Positions 35,333 through 46,269 of a DNA stretch of 64,000 bases are shown here, piece after piece. How positions within the stretch are numbered: the stretch's first letter is position 1; each line of letters starts with the position of its first letter. Source of the stretch: Apiospora phragmitis (lineage: Eukaryota > Ascomycota > Sordariomycetes > Amphisphaeriales > Apiosporaceae). The position numbers and the translations under genes were made by a program. The stretch is from positions 3,100,001 to 3,164,000 of the forward strand of contig JAQQWL010000005.1 of assembly GCA_038363925.1 (NCBI GenBank), given 5' to 3'. The notes beneath the pieces were generated by a model. It saw only the letters and a program-made list of their open reading frames with translations. It had not been told where the DNA came from and ran no database searches.

Positions 35333-38289
35333 CTTGAAGGCTGGTAATGGTGTGGTGAGAGATGAGATGATATTAAGAACAGGAGACTGTGACGTGATGT
35401 CTGGACGTCTGGATGTCTGGTGAAGATGAAGATGGAGCAGAGTGACGATGATGTTGGACGAATGGAGAGGGTATGCCAAGGGTTCTTATAAGTCGGATCT
35501 GATGTAGTGCCGGGATGACTTGATGAAGAATAGAGGTTACATTGGAAGCATTGAGTGCATCTCGTTGGCCCTTATATACCTGGGTGAGACATGTCATGAC
35601 AAACGTTCGAAGTATCGAGTGATGCCCCAAAAGGCAGGAGGTACGTGATGGAGATCCATCGAACTTGATCATGTTTGGGCACCTTGGCCGCCATATCGAC
35701 TCGGTGAGGGTATGAGATACACAGCGGCAGCATAAGGGACGGCTCTGTGGGAAAGGTAGACGATACTCAGGCTCGAAGTCGGAAGACACTTGCCATCGGA
35801 CTTGGCCTTGGTACTATGATAGCGTAGGCGGTAAAAGAACGAATCAAGAAATACATCACTTTCACCGCATGAATCCTAAAGGCTGGAAAGTTCTTTTCCT
35901 TCGAAAGTACAAGTCGGTAAAACGCCAAAGATTTACGACGGAATTCGCTTTGTCGAGTGTGATCGGGTTCGGGGGGCCAGCGCAGAGGGCCAATCAGCGC
36001 GTACGTGCATGGAGCTGTAAAATGGCGTTGCGAAGCTTGGCAAGGACACAGCAAGGAACCGCATAGCTTGCACAGCCAATGCAAGTGCATCCCTCCCGTG
36101 AGAGGCTGGTCTTTCCTGGTACATCGCGGGGTGATAAATGATAAAATGACCCAAGCGACCGGGGTCTGCACCCTGCTCGCCAGTGCCAACCCCGCCCCTG
36201 CTCGTGATCCCTGCTGCTACCCCAATTAACCATTGGCCTGCTGTCAGAGCTGCAGATCAAAAAATCTTCAAGCAGCATGCTTGCTTTTGGGGCCCGGGCT
36301 GTGGGTACATGACCGTGACTCTATGCATAGGTACCTAGCATGGAGCACCTACGCCGAACTGTAGTGCCCTTCGATGATCTTGGGTTTCGATTACAGAAAG
36401 TTTGGGATAGTCCGCGGACACCTCTGCATTTTCTTCCTCGTTTTCCTCCTCCAAAACACCGTCAAATTCATGGTTGTGTCGCTGGTGGACAGATACGTTC
36501 CAAGAGGACGAACGCTGCTAGATGCGACTGTCTACCTGCACCTGCATGCCAAATCTGGATCATACCAATATTGGGCGGGACCCCTGCCTGTTACCGGTCT
36601 GTCAGTTCACTGAAATATTATGCAGTTGCTACCCGTTTGTGCATGCCGCAGGTGTGCGAGACTCTGGGGGATAGCCCTCAGCCCATTCCCAACCGTTGGT
36701 GTCCACCCTGCTCGGTGATTTGTTCAGCGGTAGTCCCAACGTCATCTTACGGACTATTACCGTATTGTAACCCGTTCCATGGCGCCGGTACTTGCCTGAA
36801 GAGCCTATACAGTGGAAATCGCCCCCCCTGTGATTGGCTCCAGGATCCCTACCACAACTATCGTGGAAGCAAACACAAAGGCGTGTGTGCTGCCTTCTGC
36901 CACACACACCCCGAGTCCCCGGTCAAGTGGTGTTTCCAACAGTCTAGTAGATGTCTCTAAGCCCCTGGCGGAAGCCGAAATTAGTCGCGATTCGACCCTT
37001 GTGGCACATAACCGATGCCGTGGGACGTTTGATGAGTGATATGCGCCCATTGGCACTTGCTTGAGTGTGTTTGCACAGGGAACATGGGTATCACAACTCT
37101 ATTATTTTGACTGGAAGTAGCGTGGAGCTCTCTATATTGCTATGTAGCTTTCATCCCGACTCGAAACCAACACCCTAATGTCCTTGGCGCATCTTTATAT
37201 TCTCCCTGACAAAATGACAAGTGGCGCCTAGTTCATAACGGCGATAGCCTAGTGGAGTCTCACCTGAGATATGTACATAGCACAGTGAAACATTTTTCCT
37301 GTGGGTTGCCTATCTCTTAGAGTCGAGGGCTGTATACAAACGAGATAACACGGCATTCCTTTTGAAACGAGTACAGATCACAATTTCAAAATGTTGGGGA
37401 ACCCTCAGTCTCTCCCCGTGACGAATTTTCGATGCAGGGAGTGTGAGTGTAACGATCAGGCCGTATCCAGACCTGTCATTTTTCATTCCGGTTGAGGAGC
37501 CGAATCATGCATCTAGGGAACCTGCAGGCCTCATTTCGAAACTTTCTGCGCACGCTGTTCGGCAAGACCGGGGCTGAAACCTACTATAACCGACTACTGG
37601 AGATGAGACAACCGGCGGTAAAGGACGGTCAGCAAACGCTTATTACACAACCTAACAGGGAAGGCGAAATCAGAATATGACTATTTGTAGTAGTATTAGA
37701 CTCTTCTCCCTCCCGTCCCCCCTTTTTTGGGGTGATGTGCCTGACACGTAGGATATGAGCTAATGCAGGAACCGCGGGCTACTTTCATGCAATACCGGCC
37801 ACGGGCAGCCCGCCACCATGCAAAGAGAATGCCGTGTAACGCTCGAAAATAGGAACGCGTGCTCAGCTGCAGTGCCACGGTGCCACGCGTTCAAAACAAC
37901 AAAAAAGAAACGACGAAAAAAAGCATTTCGTTTGACGAACGCGAGGCAATGCAAGATGCTTCAAATGTCGCTTGTTTGATAAGCAAAAAAGGGGCAGTCA
38001 TCACCACAGCTATGTGGAGTTACGAAGGTAAGCCATGCCAAAGGTGGAACTGCGTCGGAAAGAGAGATTTGGTAATTTCATAGAAGTGATAAGCTTGTTT
38101 CCTTTTAATACAGGTCGAGAAGCTTGAAGTTTACTCGAGGTTTCGGGACACAGCCCCTTGGGACTCAGATTTGATCCATCACTGCAGCTTTGATCCATCA
38201 CTGTCGTCCCTGTCTTCCCCAAGATGAGTGCCAATCATCTTGCCAGTGCTACCATCCGTGAAAGTCTCTAGGGAATTCTGCCGTGCTAC
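35333..38289. other. Spacer between peptide precursor genes
   Basis: About 3 kb of mostly non-coding sequence containing the promoter of the GAGIW precursor. The longest open frames (35767-36189 minus, 36340-36960 plus) have no codon bias, signal peptide or domain and overlap other frames. No RNA gene or transposon end was recognised. Confidence 0.4.
35485..35492 (-). promoter_or_regulatory. TATA-like box of the repeat peptide precursor
   Basis: CTTATAAG about 155 bases before ATG 35332. A second TATATA stands near 35574. Placement fits a TATA-driven, possibly strongly induced gene, but no transcription start is known. Confidence 0.35.
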
Positions 38290-38523
38290 TCAAACGAGAT
38301 TCCCGAACCCAGGCTCTGCGTGCTCCCGGGTCTTATCGCGCTGTCTGTTGTGTATCCCGAAGCCACTTGTTGTAAAACCCGTGCCACCGGTGTTGTCCTC
38401 CGCTGTGTTCACCGAACCAGCAACTGGCTCGGTAGCTTCAATGCCCTCGGTGAGTTCGGTTAAGGGTGCTGCCAATACAACTGCTCCAAGCAGGAAGCCG
38501 GTAAATATGCTGGTGATCTGCAT
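38290..38523 (-). CDS. Small secreted peptide precursor with GFG motifs
   Basis: 77-residue open frame with a clear signal peptide (MQITSIFTGFLLGAVVLAAP) followed by LTELTEGIEATEPV, an acidic propeptide, and a tail carrying SGFGIHNRQRDKTR and PGFGNLV. The signal-peptide end and first propeptide residues (AAPLTE...EG) resemble those of the precursor at 40697-40879 and, more weakly, the GAGIW precursor. Two aromatic G-F-G units are separated by basic residues that could be processed. There is no perfect KR pair and no cysteine. A TATAAAG-like box lies about 205 bases upstream (38727-38736, reverse). Being short, it could be chance, but signal peptide plus family resemblance argue for a gene. 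Confidence 0.62.
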   Translation of the reverse strand: MQITSIFTGFLLGAVVLAAPLTELTEGIEATEPVAGSVNTAEDNTGGTGFTTSGFGIHNRQRDKTREHAEPGFGNLV

Positions 38524-39955
38524 TATGTGTTGATTGGCCGTTTATGCCGTAGATGACAAGTCGTCAGTCGCCGTTCCTGTTCTTGTAGTCCCGGAAGTTG
38601 TTTTAAGCAATAGTTCTTGAGTAAGTTCAATCACAGATAGCAGTAGAATGCAGCCGGGATATGTAGCCGCAAAGGAGCAGAGTCGAAGTTTCCGAGTAGA
38701 ATAGTATTCATTTATAGCTTCAACACTTTATACTCTGCTCTTGCAACAAGTTCCGTACGCACCTAAACTGCCGCTATTTGATTCCATGAAAGCAAGTCCA
38801 TTTTGGTGATAAATATGCTCAGTCAATCTCAACGGATTCTCTCGGGTCGTATGCCAATGATCAGCCTAATATGTGATCAACGCAAATAATGGTATCATTT
38901 CTATCATTAGATTGCCATGTGACTGTACGTCGACTTGCATGAAAGAGCCTCATAGAGGTACATATATCAAGTGCCCGGTTAAAAATCTAGAAGCGTCTTC
39001 TGAACGAGGCAATAGCGCTCTGATTAGCCTAGGCGCGCGGTTCTCACGGCCCCCTTTTCGTATAGTATGCATACGACGGTGGTGTCTACACACTTAGCCA
39101 GCTGCAGCACATGCCTTTTTGAGACCACTCAGCGGCTTGGCAGTTGCATAATATTGCAACCCTACACTGATAGGCTGGCCTGGGCAACGATGCAGATTTA
39201 TACCACGTAGGGAAGGTGACGTTGGCAAGTAGGATAAAAAAGTCCGGGCCGGGCCGCTAGATGAACATGTCCAATCAATCTAGATGCACACAATCAATCA
39301 CACTGTCTAGTTGTTGTCACTTCAGATTCATGGATTCATGCACCTCAACCTGTAACAAGCGACAGAGATGGTAGGGGGTTGGTGTGGTATCAGCCCCTCA
39401 ACATGTCACTGTTTCCAGTTTGAGCATCTGCATGCACCAAGCCGCGCTCTTCAGCCTCCTTAAATTATGCCATGCACGACACGGCCTGTAAAGGGAAGGT
39501 GGAATTATATTGCAGATGCCACATAAGTAAAGCCGACAGAAGCCATGAGTAGTCGTGGATAAAGATGCAGTCGAGAGTGCGTACATACATGTGCAAAGGT
39601 CCGATTGCGACCACGGAACAACGGAAGAGCATGAATCAGACGGCTGGTGGATGGCCCTCATCATACCACCAAGTCGCCGCTTCGTCTCCGCTGTCTCGTT
39701 CTCAAGGCGATCGAACTGTTGTGGCCAGGTGCTTGTTGATGCCCATTTAGACAGCATTCACGTTTTCTGACTGGCTTGGCGAGTACAGGCTAACGCTTGC
39801 TCGCTTGGGCATCTGTAAAATGGGATGGCAGCAGTAAAATGCCCGGCCTCTTTTCTTGCAGTTGTGTGGTGTATCATCCCCGATATACCCTCTCAGTGTA
39901 TTGCATACATCGGGACCTTGGGCTCTTCGATGCTTGCCTGCCCCTCGGCGACTAC
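38524..39955. other. Intergenic spacer
   Basis: About 1.4 kb between peptide gene 2 and a degenerate repeated unit. Short open frames only, and nothing recognised. Confidence 0.4.
38727..38736 (-). promoter_or_regulatory. TATA-like box upstream of the GFG peptide gene
   Basis: On the minus strand reads GAGTATAAAG, about 205 bases before ATG 38523. Sequence match only. Confidence 0.3.
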
Positions 39956-40250
39956 TGCTGGCAGCAGATCTTGACGCTATCTTCAAGCGACCCATGGTTA
40001 CCTCGAGCGAAGAGGACACGTGTGAGATTCCAAACAGTATCCCCAACGACTTCATTGGCCGTGTGGTTCCTGCAGAAAGCGGCGATACCTGTGGGGACTC
40101 GACGCAACATAACTGGAAGGTCCGGGCCTTTCAAAGTTGGGGGCCGAATCGGTAGCAACCCCGATCCACAATCATTGGAAGGATTCGCTCATTCGCTACG
40201 TTCCTGCCTAAACCGAAGAGAAAGAGGGCTCATTACTTGGGAGGTCAACC
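39956..40250 (+). repeat. Degenerate coding-like unit, copy 1
   Basis: Related to the stretch at 41185-41430. Shared landmarks are the LDA[IV]FK[RW]P reading (base 39970 here, about 41195 there) and, near the end, a CCTGCCTaaaCCGAAGAGAAA stretch. Here the frame is open from ADLDAIFKRP to FQSWGPNR; the other copy has internal stops. It probably descends from a duplicated gene or element of unknown function. Confidence 0.4.
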
Positions 40251-40696
40251 AACTTGGCCCCGTCGGGGGCCGAGCACGGGTCTCGCAAGGGCCATCAATT
40301 CGGAGGTTGTGGCGCGTATTGGGCCGCATGAGGAAGAGGGGAAAAGGAGGGGCGTGGGGGGCGTTCGGTCAATTACCATGAACAACACCAGTTTGCCGCA
40401 ACGCCTACCCAACTACTAAAGGCTGTCGATCTGCCTGTCAAAGTGGATTGCGAATTTATATGCCAGTTTTGCCTCACAGTTACTCTTCAGCAAAGCGGTC
40501 AATTCATCTCAAGCCTACTCTCTTGAGGACCGAGTACTACATATAGTTAAGGAAGCAGTTGTATTAGGAATGAGAGACCAAAAACCCTTTGCATAATGCT
40601 CACGACCTGTACCCAATAACACCAACTATGATAGGCTGGCCATTAAAACCAAGGAAGCATCGACTCAATATCTCCGGCCAGTTGATTGAACTATGG
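40251..40696. other. Spacer downstream of the third peptide gene
   Basis: About 450 bases with no gene of their own. They would contain the 3' region of the 40697-40879 gene. Confidence 0.4.
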
Positions 40697-40879
40697 TTAT
40701 TTCAACGGTGTCGCTTTACGCAATCTCAGACTTCTTCTGACGCCCCATCCGGGGCGGACGACGGTCTTCACTCCTCCTTCAGTAGCGGAGACGGCTTGAC
40801 CCTCAGCACTCGTGGTCAAGGGCGCTGTTAGAGCTGCGGCGCCATAGATCAAAGCAACAAGGATATGCTTGGTATGCAT
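40697..40879 (-). CDS. Small secreted peptide precursor with GWGV motif
   Basis: 60-residue open frame: signal peptide MHTKHILVALIYGAAALTAP, propeptide LTTSAEGQAVSATEGG, then VRPGWGVRRS and a basic tail (LRLRKATPLK). The stretch after the signal peptide (AP-LT...EG) parallels the 38290-38523 product. The bases around the ATG (GCATCTTG on the plus strand) resemble those at the GAGIW precursor start. R-R and R-K pairs flank the G-W-G-V unit, so dibasic processing is conceivable. No cysteines. Short, so moderately uncertain. Confidence 0.58.
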   Translation of the reverse strand: MHTKHILVALIYGAAALTAPLTTSAEGQAVSATEGGVKTVVRPGWGVRRSLRLRKATPLK

Positions 40880-41184
40880 CTTGGAACTGGGATGTGGAAC
40901 AATGGTGACCTGGTATCAAGTTAGCCTCTCGGCCCATTTCGGACGCCGTGGGGGACATAGATCTAACTTTTGAATATCGCCCATATTCTCAACAGGACGC
41001 ATTCTTGCTTTACATGATCACTTGCCTGGTCGGGATTACTATGTAGACTTATGGTATTAAAGGGGTCTAGGTGATGGACAGCCGACTATTGATTTGTATC
41101 GAGACCAAGTACGCACTCTCCCCGAGTGCTACGTGTAGCGAGACTCTAGGCTTGCCGATCCTTGCTAAGTCGAAGATTATTGTT
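40880..41184. promoter_or_regulatory. Upstream region of the GWGV peptide gene
   Basis: About 300 bases upstream of ATG 40879 that should hold its promoter. A TTTAATA (reverse of 41055-41061) is the only TATA-like match, and it is weak. Confidence 0.25.
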
Positions 41185-41430
41185 GATGGCAAAACTTGAC
41201 GCCGTCTTCAAGTGGCCCGCCATTCCCATATGCAAAGATACATTGCGCGATATAAGATCCCATGCACTAATTTCCCATTCGGCCTGAGGCATTTCTGCAA
41301 AGGACGACGATATCTTTGGGGCCCAGGTGCAATACAACTGAGCGGCTCGGGCCTCTTGGCATGGGGTCCGGAAGTCAGAACCAAGCTTGAAGCGACCTAG
41401 TTATGCTCCTGCCTGAAACGAAGAGAAAAG
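41185..41430 (+). repeat. Degenerate coding-like unit, copy 2
   Basis: Partner of copy 1, about 1.2 kb away. The reading AKLDAVFKWP continues in the same frame but meets two stops before the shared CCTGCCTgaaaCGAAGAGAAAAGGG stretch. Divergence is high, so the duplication is old or was mutated heavily. Confidence 0.4.
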
Positions 41431-41474
41431 GGGAGTTCCATCGTATGGAACTCGGTTCTTGGCTTGCGTTATCT

Positions 41475-42031
41475 TCAGTCGTCTTCCTCCTCCTCGGCTT
41501 CTTCGTCCTCGCCGTCGTCTTGTTGGCGGCTCTGCGGCAGGTTATGTTGGGTCGTCACCTTCTGCACCACTGCCTTGACCTCTTTGACGAACGCGTCATC
41601 CACCACCTTGGGATCCCGTCCCGCCCCCTCCAAGTCCTTCTTAGCCACGCGAATGACAGCCGTCGCGAGCAAATCGAGCTCTTCGCCAGTCAGGTCCTGG
41701 CCCGCATCAGCGCGCTTCTGGGTGTGCCCCTCGAGGAACTCGGGCAGGGTCTGCTTGATGCGCAGCCAGGGGTCCTGTCCTCGTGCCAGGAGCCGTCGTC
41801 GGCGTTGAAGGCGGCGTCGAGGTCGTAGCTGTAGTAGCTGTCGAAGGCCGCCTTCGCTTTCAGGTACTTGGCCGTCAGGATGGAGTTGACGGTCTTCTGG
41901 CGTGCGTACTTGGGGGCGTTCTTCTTAGCGTCGGCCTCGCGTTCGTCGGCGGTGCGGGGCTTGTACTGCAGTCCGCTCAAGGTGGCGACGGGCGTCGAGC
42001 CGGCGGCGATTGGCTGGCTGGTGAACTCCAT
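41475..42031 (-). CDS. Small acidic conserved-type protein, unknown function
   Basis: About 183 residues after correcting a frame break at about 41771-41785, where an AGGAC-AGGAC tandem duplication, or a one-base loss, interrupts SWHEDPWLRIKQTLPEF. The N-terminus MEFTSQPIAAGSTPVATL is followed by a Lys-rich helix (KKNAPKYARQKTVNSILTAKYLKAK), DSYYSYDLDAAF, LTGEELDLLATAVIRVAKKDLEGAGRD and an extremely acidic end (QDDGEDEEAEEEEDD). No signal peptide or membrane span. I do not recognise the family. The acidic tail suggests interaction with basic proteins or RNA-binding partners, but that is only composition. Confidence 0.68.
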
Positions 42032-44062
42032 GGCGTAGGTAGGTAGGTTAGGGTCGGAAACGCTGAGGAAGTTGTGTGTGTATGGATGTGTGTTTACGTG
42101 AATTGTGTGACGACCTCGATTCTGACGTAGAGAAGGCTGAAAGGGTTAAAGCGCCGGGGTTGCGGGGAAGGTCGTCCAGGTAAGATTAAAGCCCTGAAGT
42201 TGGGTCAGGGGTTTGTGATTAGTGGCTTGACGATCTGCAGTCACGGGCGCCTATTGACAGTGACCGGGCTTGCAAGGACCGCGAAGTGAACTATGTTCAT
42301 CAGATATGTGCAATTGCCGTGGCAATCGGCTGCTTCGATGCCTCGGTGATAGAGGCTGAAACTGAAACAGCCTTGTCATATATTGTGAGCATTGAGCACA
42401 ATATTATGCGAATATGTCGTTTGAGTTGTGACGTCAGTGCTACCGTATCTCTCTTCTTCTCGTCGGGGGGTGGTGGCCTGGGTCAATGAGTGGCCATAGC
42501 TTTCAGGAGCAGGAGAAGCCCCGCGCTGCAATACTGCTAGTGATCTCATACCTACAGTCGCGAGGCTTGGTCGCAGTCACGGATTGACGGTGAGCAGCAA
42601 GATAGATGGTGCTAAACAAGAGTCCACGGGATTCAAGCAGAGAGACTCGTCGACGATCACCGTAGTACAGTACACTATTTTAGAGTTCCCGGCACTTCCC
42701 TTAGAAGTTAGTGCTGTGTTTGAAAGTATGTACTTGTGCCTAGCTAGCTTCACCACCTGCACTTCAATCCCGTTTCCTAGCTTGACTCTGCCCCTCACGA
42801 AGACAGCTCCTCTTTCTCTACCTTTCGCAATAGCCCACACATCGCATCAAACGTGACAGGATTCATAGGCGGACAGGTCATGGCCTGCTATCACCAAGAT
42901 CCGCACTAGAAGCCGCTCAACTTTATATCGGTACTTCAACATATTGGGCATCAATTGACAAAAGTCCACTGTGGGCATGCGGACCTGTTGGAAATCCACC
43001 CCATTAGGACGCCCACATGATGAAGCGGCGGTCAAGGGCGCGCAAATCAACAGGACGCTGTAAACGCCTTTGCGACAGTAGCTCACGACGTTACAGTCCA
43101 ATTCTTCGGCCTCGCCGATGAGCTCCACGAGGAAACATACGGCCAGGGAGCTAACAACGATCACCAGATCCCGACATCGCCTGACCAAACGCCAGCGCTA
43201 TTGGCTTAATCTCTGTGTGGGCGATGCTTTGCGCAAAACTCGGAATTGTAAAAGTTTACTAACGTAGGAACATAGTAGAGGACTATATACGGCATAGGTA
43301 CTTCGAGGTGGTAACCAAGGCCTCAGTGTGATGTACTACCCCGCGCTGACAATAAGCCCGGAGATGATGTCCATGGACAGATGCTAACAAGGGGAGTGCA
43401 TCCAGAAGCGAATCCCCGTGTTGCCAAGTTCCGGGAAGGCTGTCTCAGTCAACCCAGTCAAGCAACGGCCGCAGCTCGGGTCTAGGATCCTGACCGGCTG
43501 GGTGTTCAACGGATGGTTTGGCAGGCCCTGCCGACCCAGGTAGTATCGCCGTGACGGTGGCGGTGCAACAAAATTGAATGCTATAGCCTCCCATATCGAT
43601 ATTACTGCGATAAAATCATCGCTTACATGCCGAACTAGTGGGGCCTTTGTCCGGGGAAGCCTAAGACTTGTGTGGCTGACGGGGTTTTTGAAACGGACCC
43701 CGGAGCTATCACGAGTCACGTATACCGAGAAGGCCGGCCTCAAAGCGACATGTTCTATTCATAGAACTGCCCACTCCGGCGGCACCCTCAGGCTGAGTAT
43801 GCCGATTGGATAGTTCATGCCTGTTAAGCCTTCTTTGGATGAACCCGATAAGCTCTGATGCTGTAGCGGGCGAGACTCCGCTGCGTACCGGGGTAGCTGC
43901 CGGGAAAGGGAAATTAAGTAGCATCGGCGACCAGGGCTTCGTAGCAGAGTTTTGCCATCAGCCATTATATGAATGACGAGAGGTCTCTGTCACGGACAGC
44001 CACCGGAAACTAGTCACCCCTTTGTCCTCTTCTCTCCTTGCACCAATATCCAGCAATACGCC
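42032..44062. other. Intergenic spacer
   Basis: About 2 kb. A minus-strand open frame near 43020-43190 reads YSVLLICAPLTAAS, reminiscent of the peptide-precursor signal peptides, but lacks a clean start. Nothing else is recognised. Confidence 0.35.
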
Positions 44063-45022
44063 ATGCGCCATCTCGCATTCAGCCAGGCAATCGGCCTCCT
44101 CGCCGCCGCCGCCATCTCTTCCGTCACGGCAGCCGGCCTCCCCGTGCGCATCGTGGACTGGAACATCCGCTACGCGACGTCGAGCCCCGTGTCCAACGAG
44201 AAGCCGTGGTGGGACCTACTGTGCTCCTTCTCGAAGAGCCGGTGTCGCCAACCGCACGTGATCGCGCAGATCCAGTCGATCGTCGATGGCGCCGAGGGTG
44301 CCGCCCCCGGCGCGGCCAGCATCGTGGCGCTGCAGGAGGCGCTCCAGAACCAGGTCGACGACATCAACAAGGGGCTAAGCGGGGGCACGGGAACATGGGA
44401 CCGCATCGGCCACGGCCGCGACGACGGCTACCACGCGGGCGAGTACAACCCCATCTTCTACCGGACGGACCAGCTGCGGCTCGTGCACGAGGAGATGAAG
44501 TGGCTGTCGACGACGCCCGACATGCCCTCGCTGAGCTGGGGCGCCGGCAGCCGGCGCGTCGTCGTCGTCGGCGTGTTCGAGCACGTCGCGACGAGCCACC
44601 GGTTCATTCACGCCAACACGCACCTCGACAACGTGAGCCCGCAGGCGCGCGCCGAGGGCATCAAGGTCGCCGTCCAGGTCGTGCAGGCCGTGCGCGAGAA
44701 GTACCCGGGCCTCGGGGTCACGCTGACGGGTGACTTCAACTCGGTGTCCGGGGCTGCCGGTGACGGCGACGCGTTCCAGACACTGGTGGGGCTCGGCTAC
44801 CTCACCGAGGTGGCCGACTCGGGCGCGCAGAAGATCGGCGGCATCACGACGACTTGGACCGACTTCAATACAGACGGCATCAGCCGCATCGACTTCGTCT
44901 GGCTGGGGCCTAACAGAGAGAACCTCACGACGGCGCAGCGCTGGGAGATCATCGACAACAACGTGGATGGCATGAAGATTAGCGACCATCGGGCGACGTA
45001 TGCCGATGTGACATTTAACTAA
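44063..45022 (+). CDS. Secreted endonuclease/exonuclease/phosphatase-fold protein
   Basis: 319-residue secreted hydrolase of the DNase I-like metal-dependent superfamily. ATG 44063 gives a signal peptide (MRHLAFSQAIGLLAAAAISSVTAAG). Superfamily motifs appear in order: RIVDWNIR (Asn), IVALQEAL (metal-binding Glu), AGEYNPIFYR, FIHANTHLDN (catalytic His), VTLTGDFNSVS (Asp-Asn), ISRIDFVWLG and the terminal SDHRAT (Asp-His). Close members in fungi are annotated as endonuclease/exonuclease/phosphatase family proteins. The substrate could be nucleic acid or a phospho-compound and cannot be decided here. No frame break and no intron. It converges with the next gene with only 67 bases between stops. 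Confidence 0.92.
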   Translation: MRHLAFSQAIGLLAAAAISSVTAAGLPVRIVDWNIRYATSSPVSNEKPWWDLLCSFSKSRCRQPHVIAQIQSIVDGAEGAAPGAASIVALQEALQNQVDDINKGLSGGTGTWDRIGHGRDDGYHAGEYNPIFYRTDQLRLVHEEMKWLSTTPDMPSLSWGAGSRRVVVVGVFEHVATSHRFIHANTHLDNVSPQARAEGIKVAVQVVQAVREKYPGLGVTLTGDFNSVSGAAGDGDAFQTLVGLGYLTEVADSGAQKIGGITTTWTDFNTDGISRIDFVWLGPNRENLTTAQRWEIIDNNVDGMKISDHRATYADVTFN

Positions 45023-45089
45023 TTCATTTCCCTCTTATCTACTAATAATATGTCATTAATACCCGATTTTTCATTCATCCCGTCTCCCG

Positions 45090-46269
45090 TCAGCTCCGTC
45101 TCGGCGACCTGGATCTGCTATATCGAACACTACCTCGCGGTCCCCACCAATTAGCCGCCTCCTGTCTTGCCACGTAGTACTCCCTGCCACGATCGGCACT
45201 ATCACGCTGTCTGTAGACGCGATCATCCCGCACCACTGCTGGGCCCGGCCCCGCCGAGGAGGCTCTGCGCGGCCGCGCCATCCTGTCCCCATCCGCAGCA
45301 GCAGCCATCGTCGTCGGGACGGCGGCAGTGCCACGGCGGCTCGACCTGCGATGCGCCATCTTCCGGTGCTCTGCCTCCGTCACCGCCCTCGCGTCGTAGC
45401 CGTGATCACCACCACCGCCGCCGCCAAAAGCCGCGTTCTCGTAGAACAGGCCGTCGTACTTGAAGTCCATGCCGCGGCTCTGCATGACCATGAGCCTCGT
45501 CTGCGTGACCTCGCGCTCCATGCGCCGCAGCATGATCTTGACCACCTTCTCGCCCAGGCGCTTGACGTCGGGCTTGGTCCGCCACCAGATGAAGCGGTGC
45601 ACGAAGGAGCACTGGTACAGCGACTCGAGTTCCTCGGGGCCCAGGAACTCGTGCTTGTGGTCATAGCTCTTTCTTTTGTGGCCGCCATGGCTTTTGTGCT
45701 GGGAACCGCCATGCTTGGACGGTGGCGGGGGCGGGTCCAGGCGGGCGGCGCGGAACTTTTCGGTGTTCCATGAGTCGTCGCGATCGAGCTGGTACGCGGC
45801 CGACTCGGCGAGGTGCACCTCGTCCAAGGGCAGGAGGAAGGGCCGCTCGAGCTCCTTGAACTGGACCCACAGGTTCTTCAGGGTGTTGTAGTGAGCAGCA
45901 GCGTCTCGTCCGTGTACGTGAGCGGCAGGAGGACGACCTCCCCCGTACCGCCACCACCACCATTGCCCTTCCCGTCACCGTTGGTAGCTGCCGCCGCCGA
46001 AGTCTCGTGGCGTCTGGCCGCGGCGCGGAGCTTGTGCTGCTGCTCCTGCGTCAGCCGGCTCTGGCGCATCTGGTGCGTGAGGGCCTCTGCTCCTCGCTGA
46101 GCTGCTGGCGCACGTTGCCGAAGGCCTCGCGCATCTGCTTGGGCGCCTGGCGGATCGTGGCGACCATGTCGGCGTACAGCGCGATCAGGTTCAGCAGCGT
46201 CAGGGCCGCGCCGAAGGCGCCCAGAATGAAGTCGGCCAAGTCGAGGGAGTCGTTGTCGGAGCCGCCCAT
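45090..46269 (-). CDS. Predicted membrane-anchored protein of unknown function
   Basis: About 390 residues. The N-terminus MGGSDNDSLDLADF runs into a hydrophobic segment (ILGAFGAALTLLNLIALYA) likely to span or lie on a membrane, then APKQMREAFGNVRQQLSEEQ. Two one-base losses are evident: CC at 46084-46085 (on the coding strand GG should be GGG) before ALTHQMRQSRLTQEQQ, and near 45891-45893 before YNTLKNLWVQFKELERPF. The central domain (LESLYQCSFVHRFIWWRTKPD, VVKIMLRRMEREVTQTRLM) is ordered. The C-terminus is Arg/Ser-rich (RYSRSRSPRRS). Not recognised; probably a fungal-specific hypothetical. Frame correction is well supported by residue continuity. Confidence 0.65.

Noticed and set aside
36340..36960. 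206-codon frame between peptide genes
   Set aside because: No signal peptide, domain or codon bias; it contains many Cys/Pro/His in random arrangement and has overlapping opposite frames.
39747..40055. 102-codon minus-strand frame considered as a Cys-rich secreted peptide
   Set aside because: The N-terminus is not a convincing signal peptide and the frame overlaps the degenerate unit on the plus strand.
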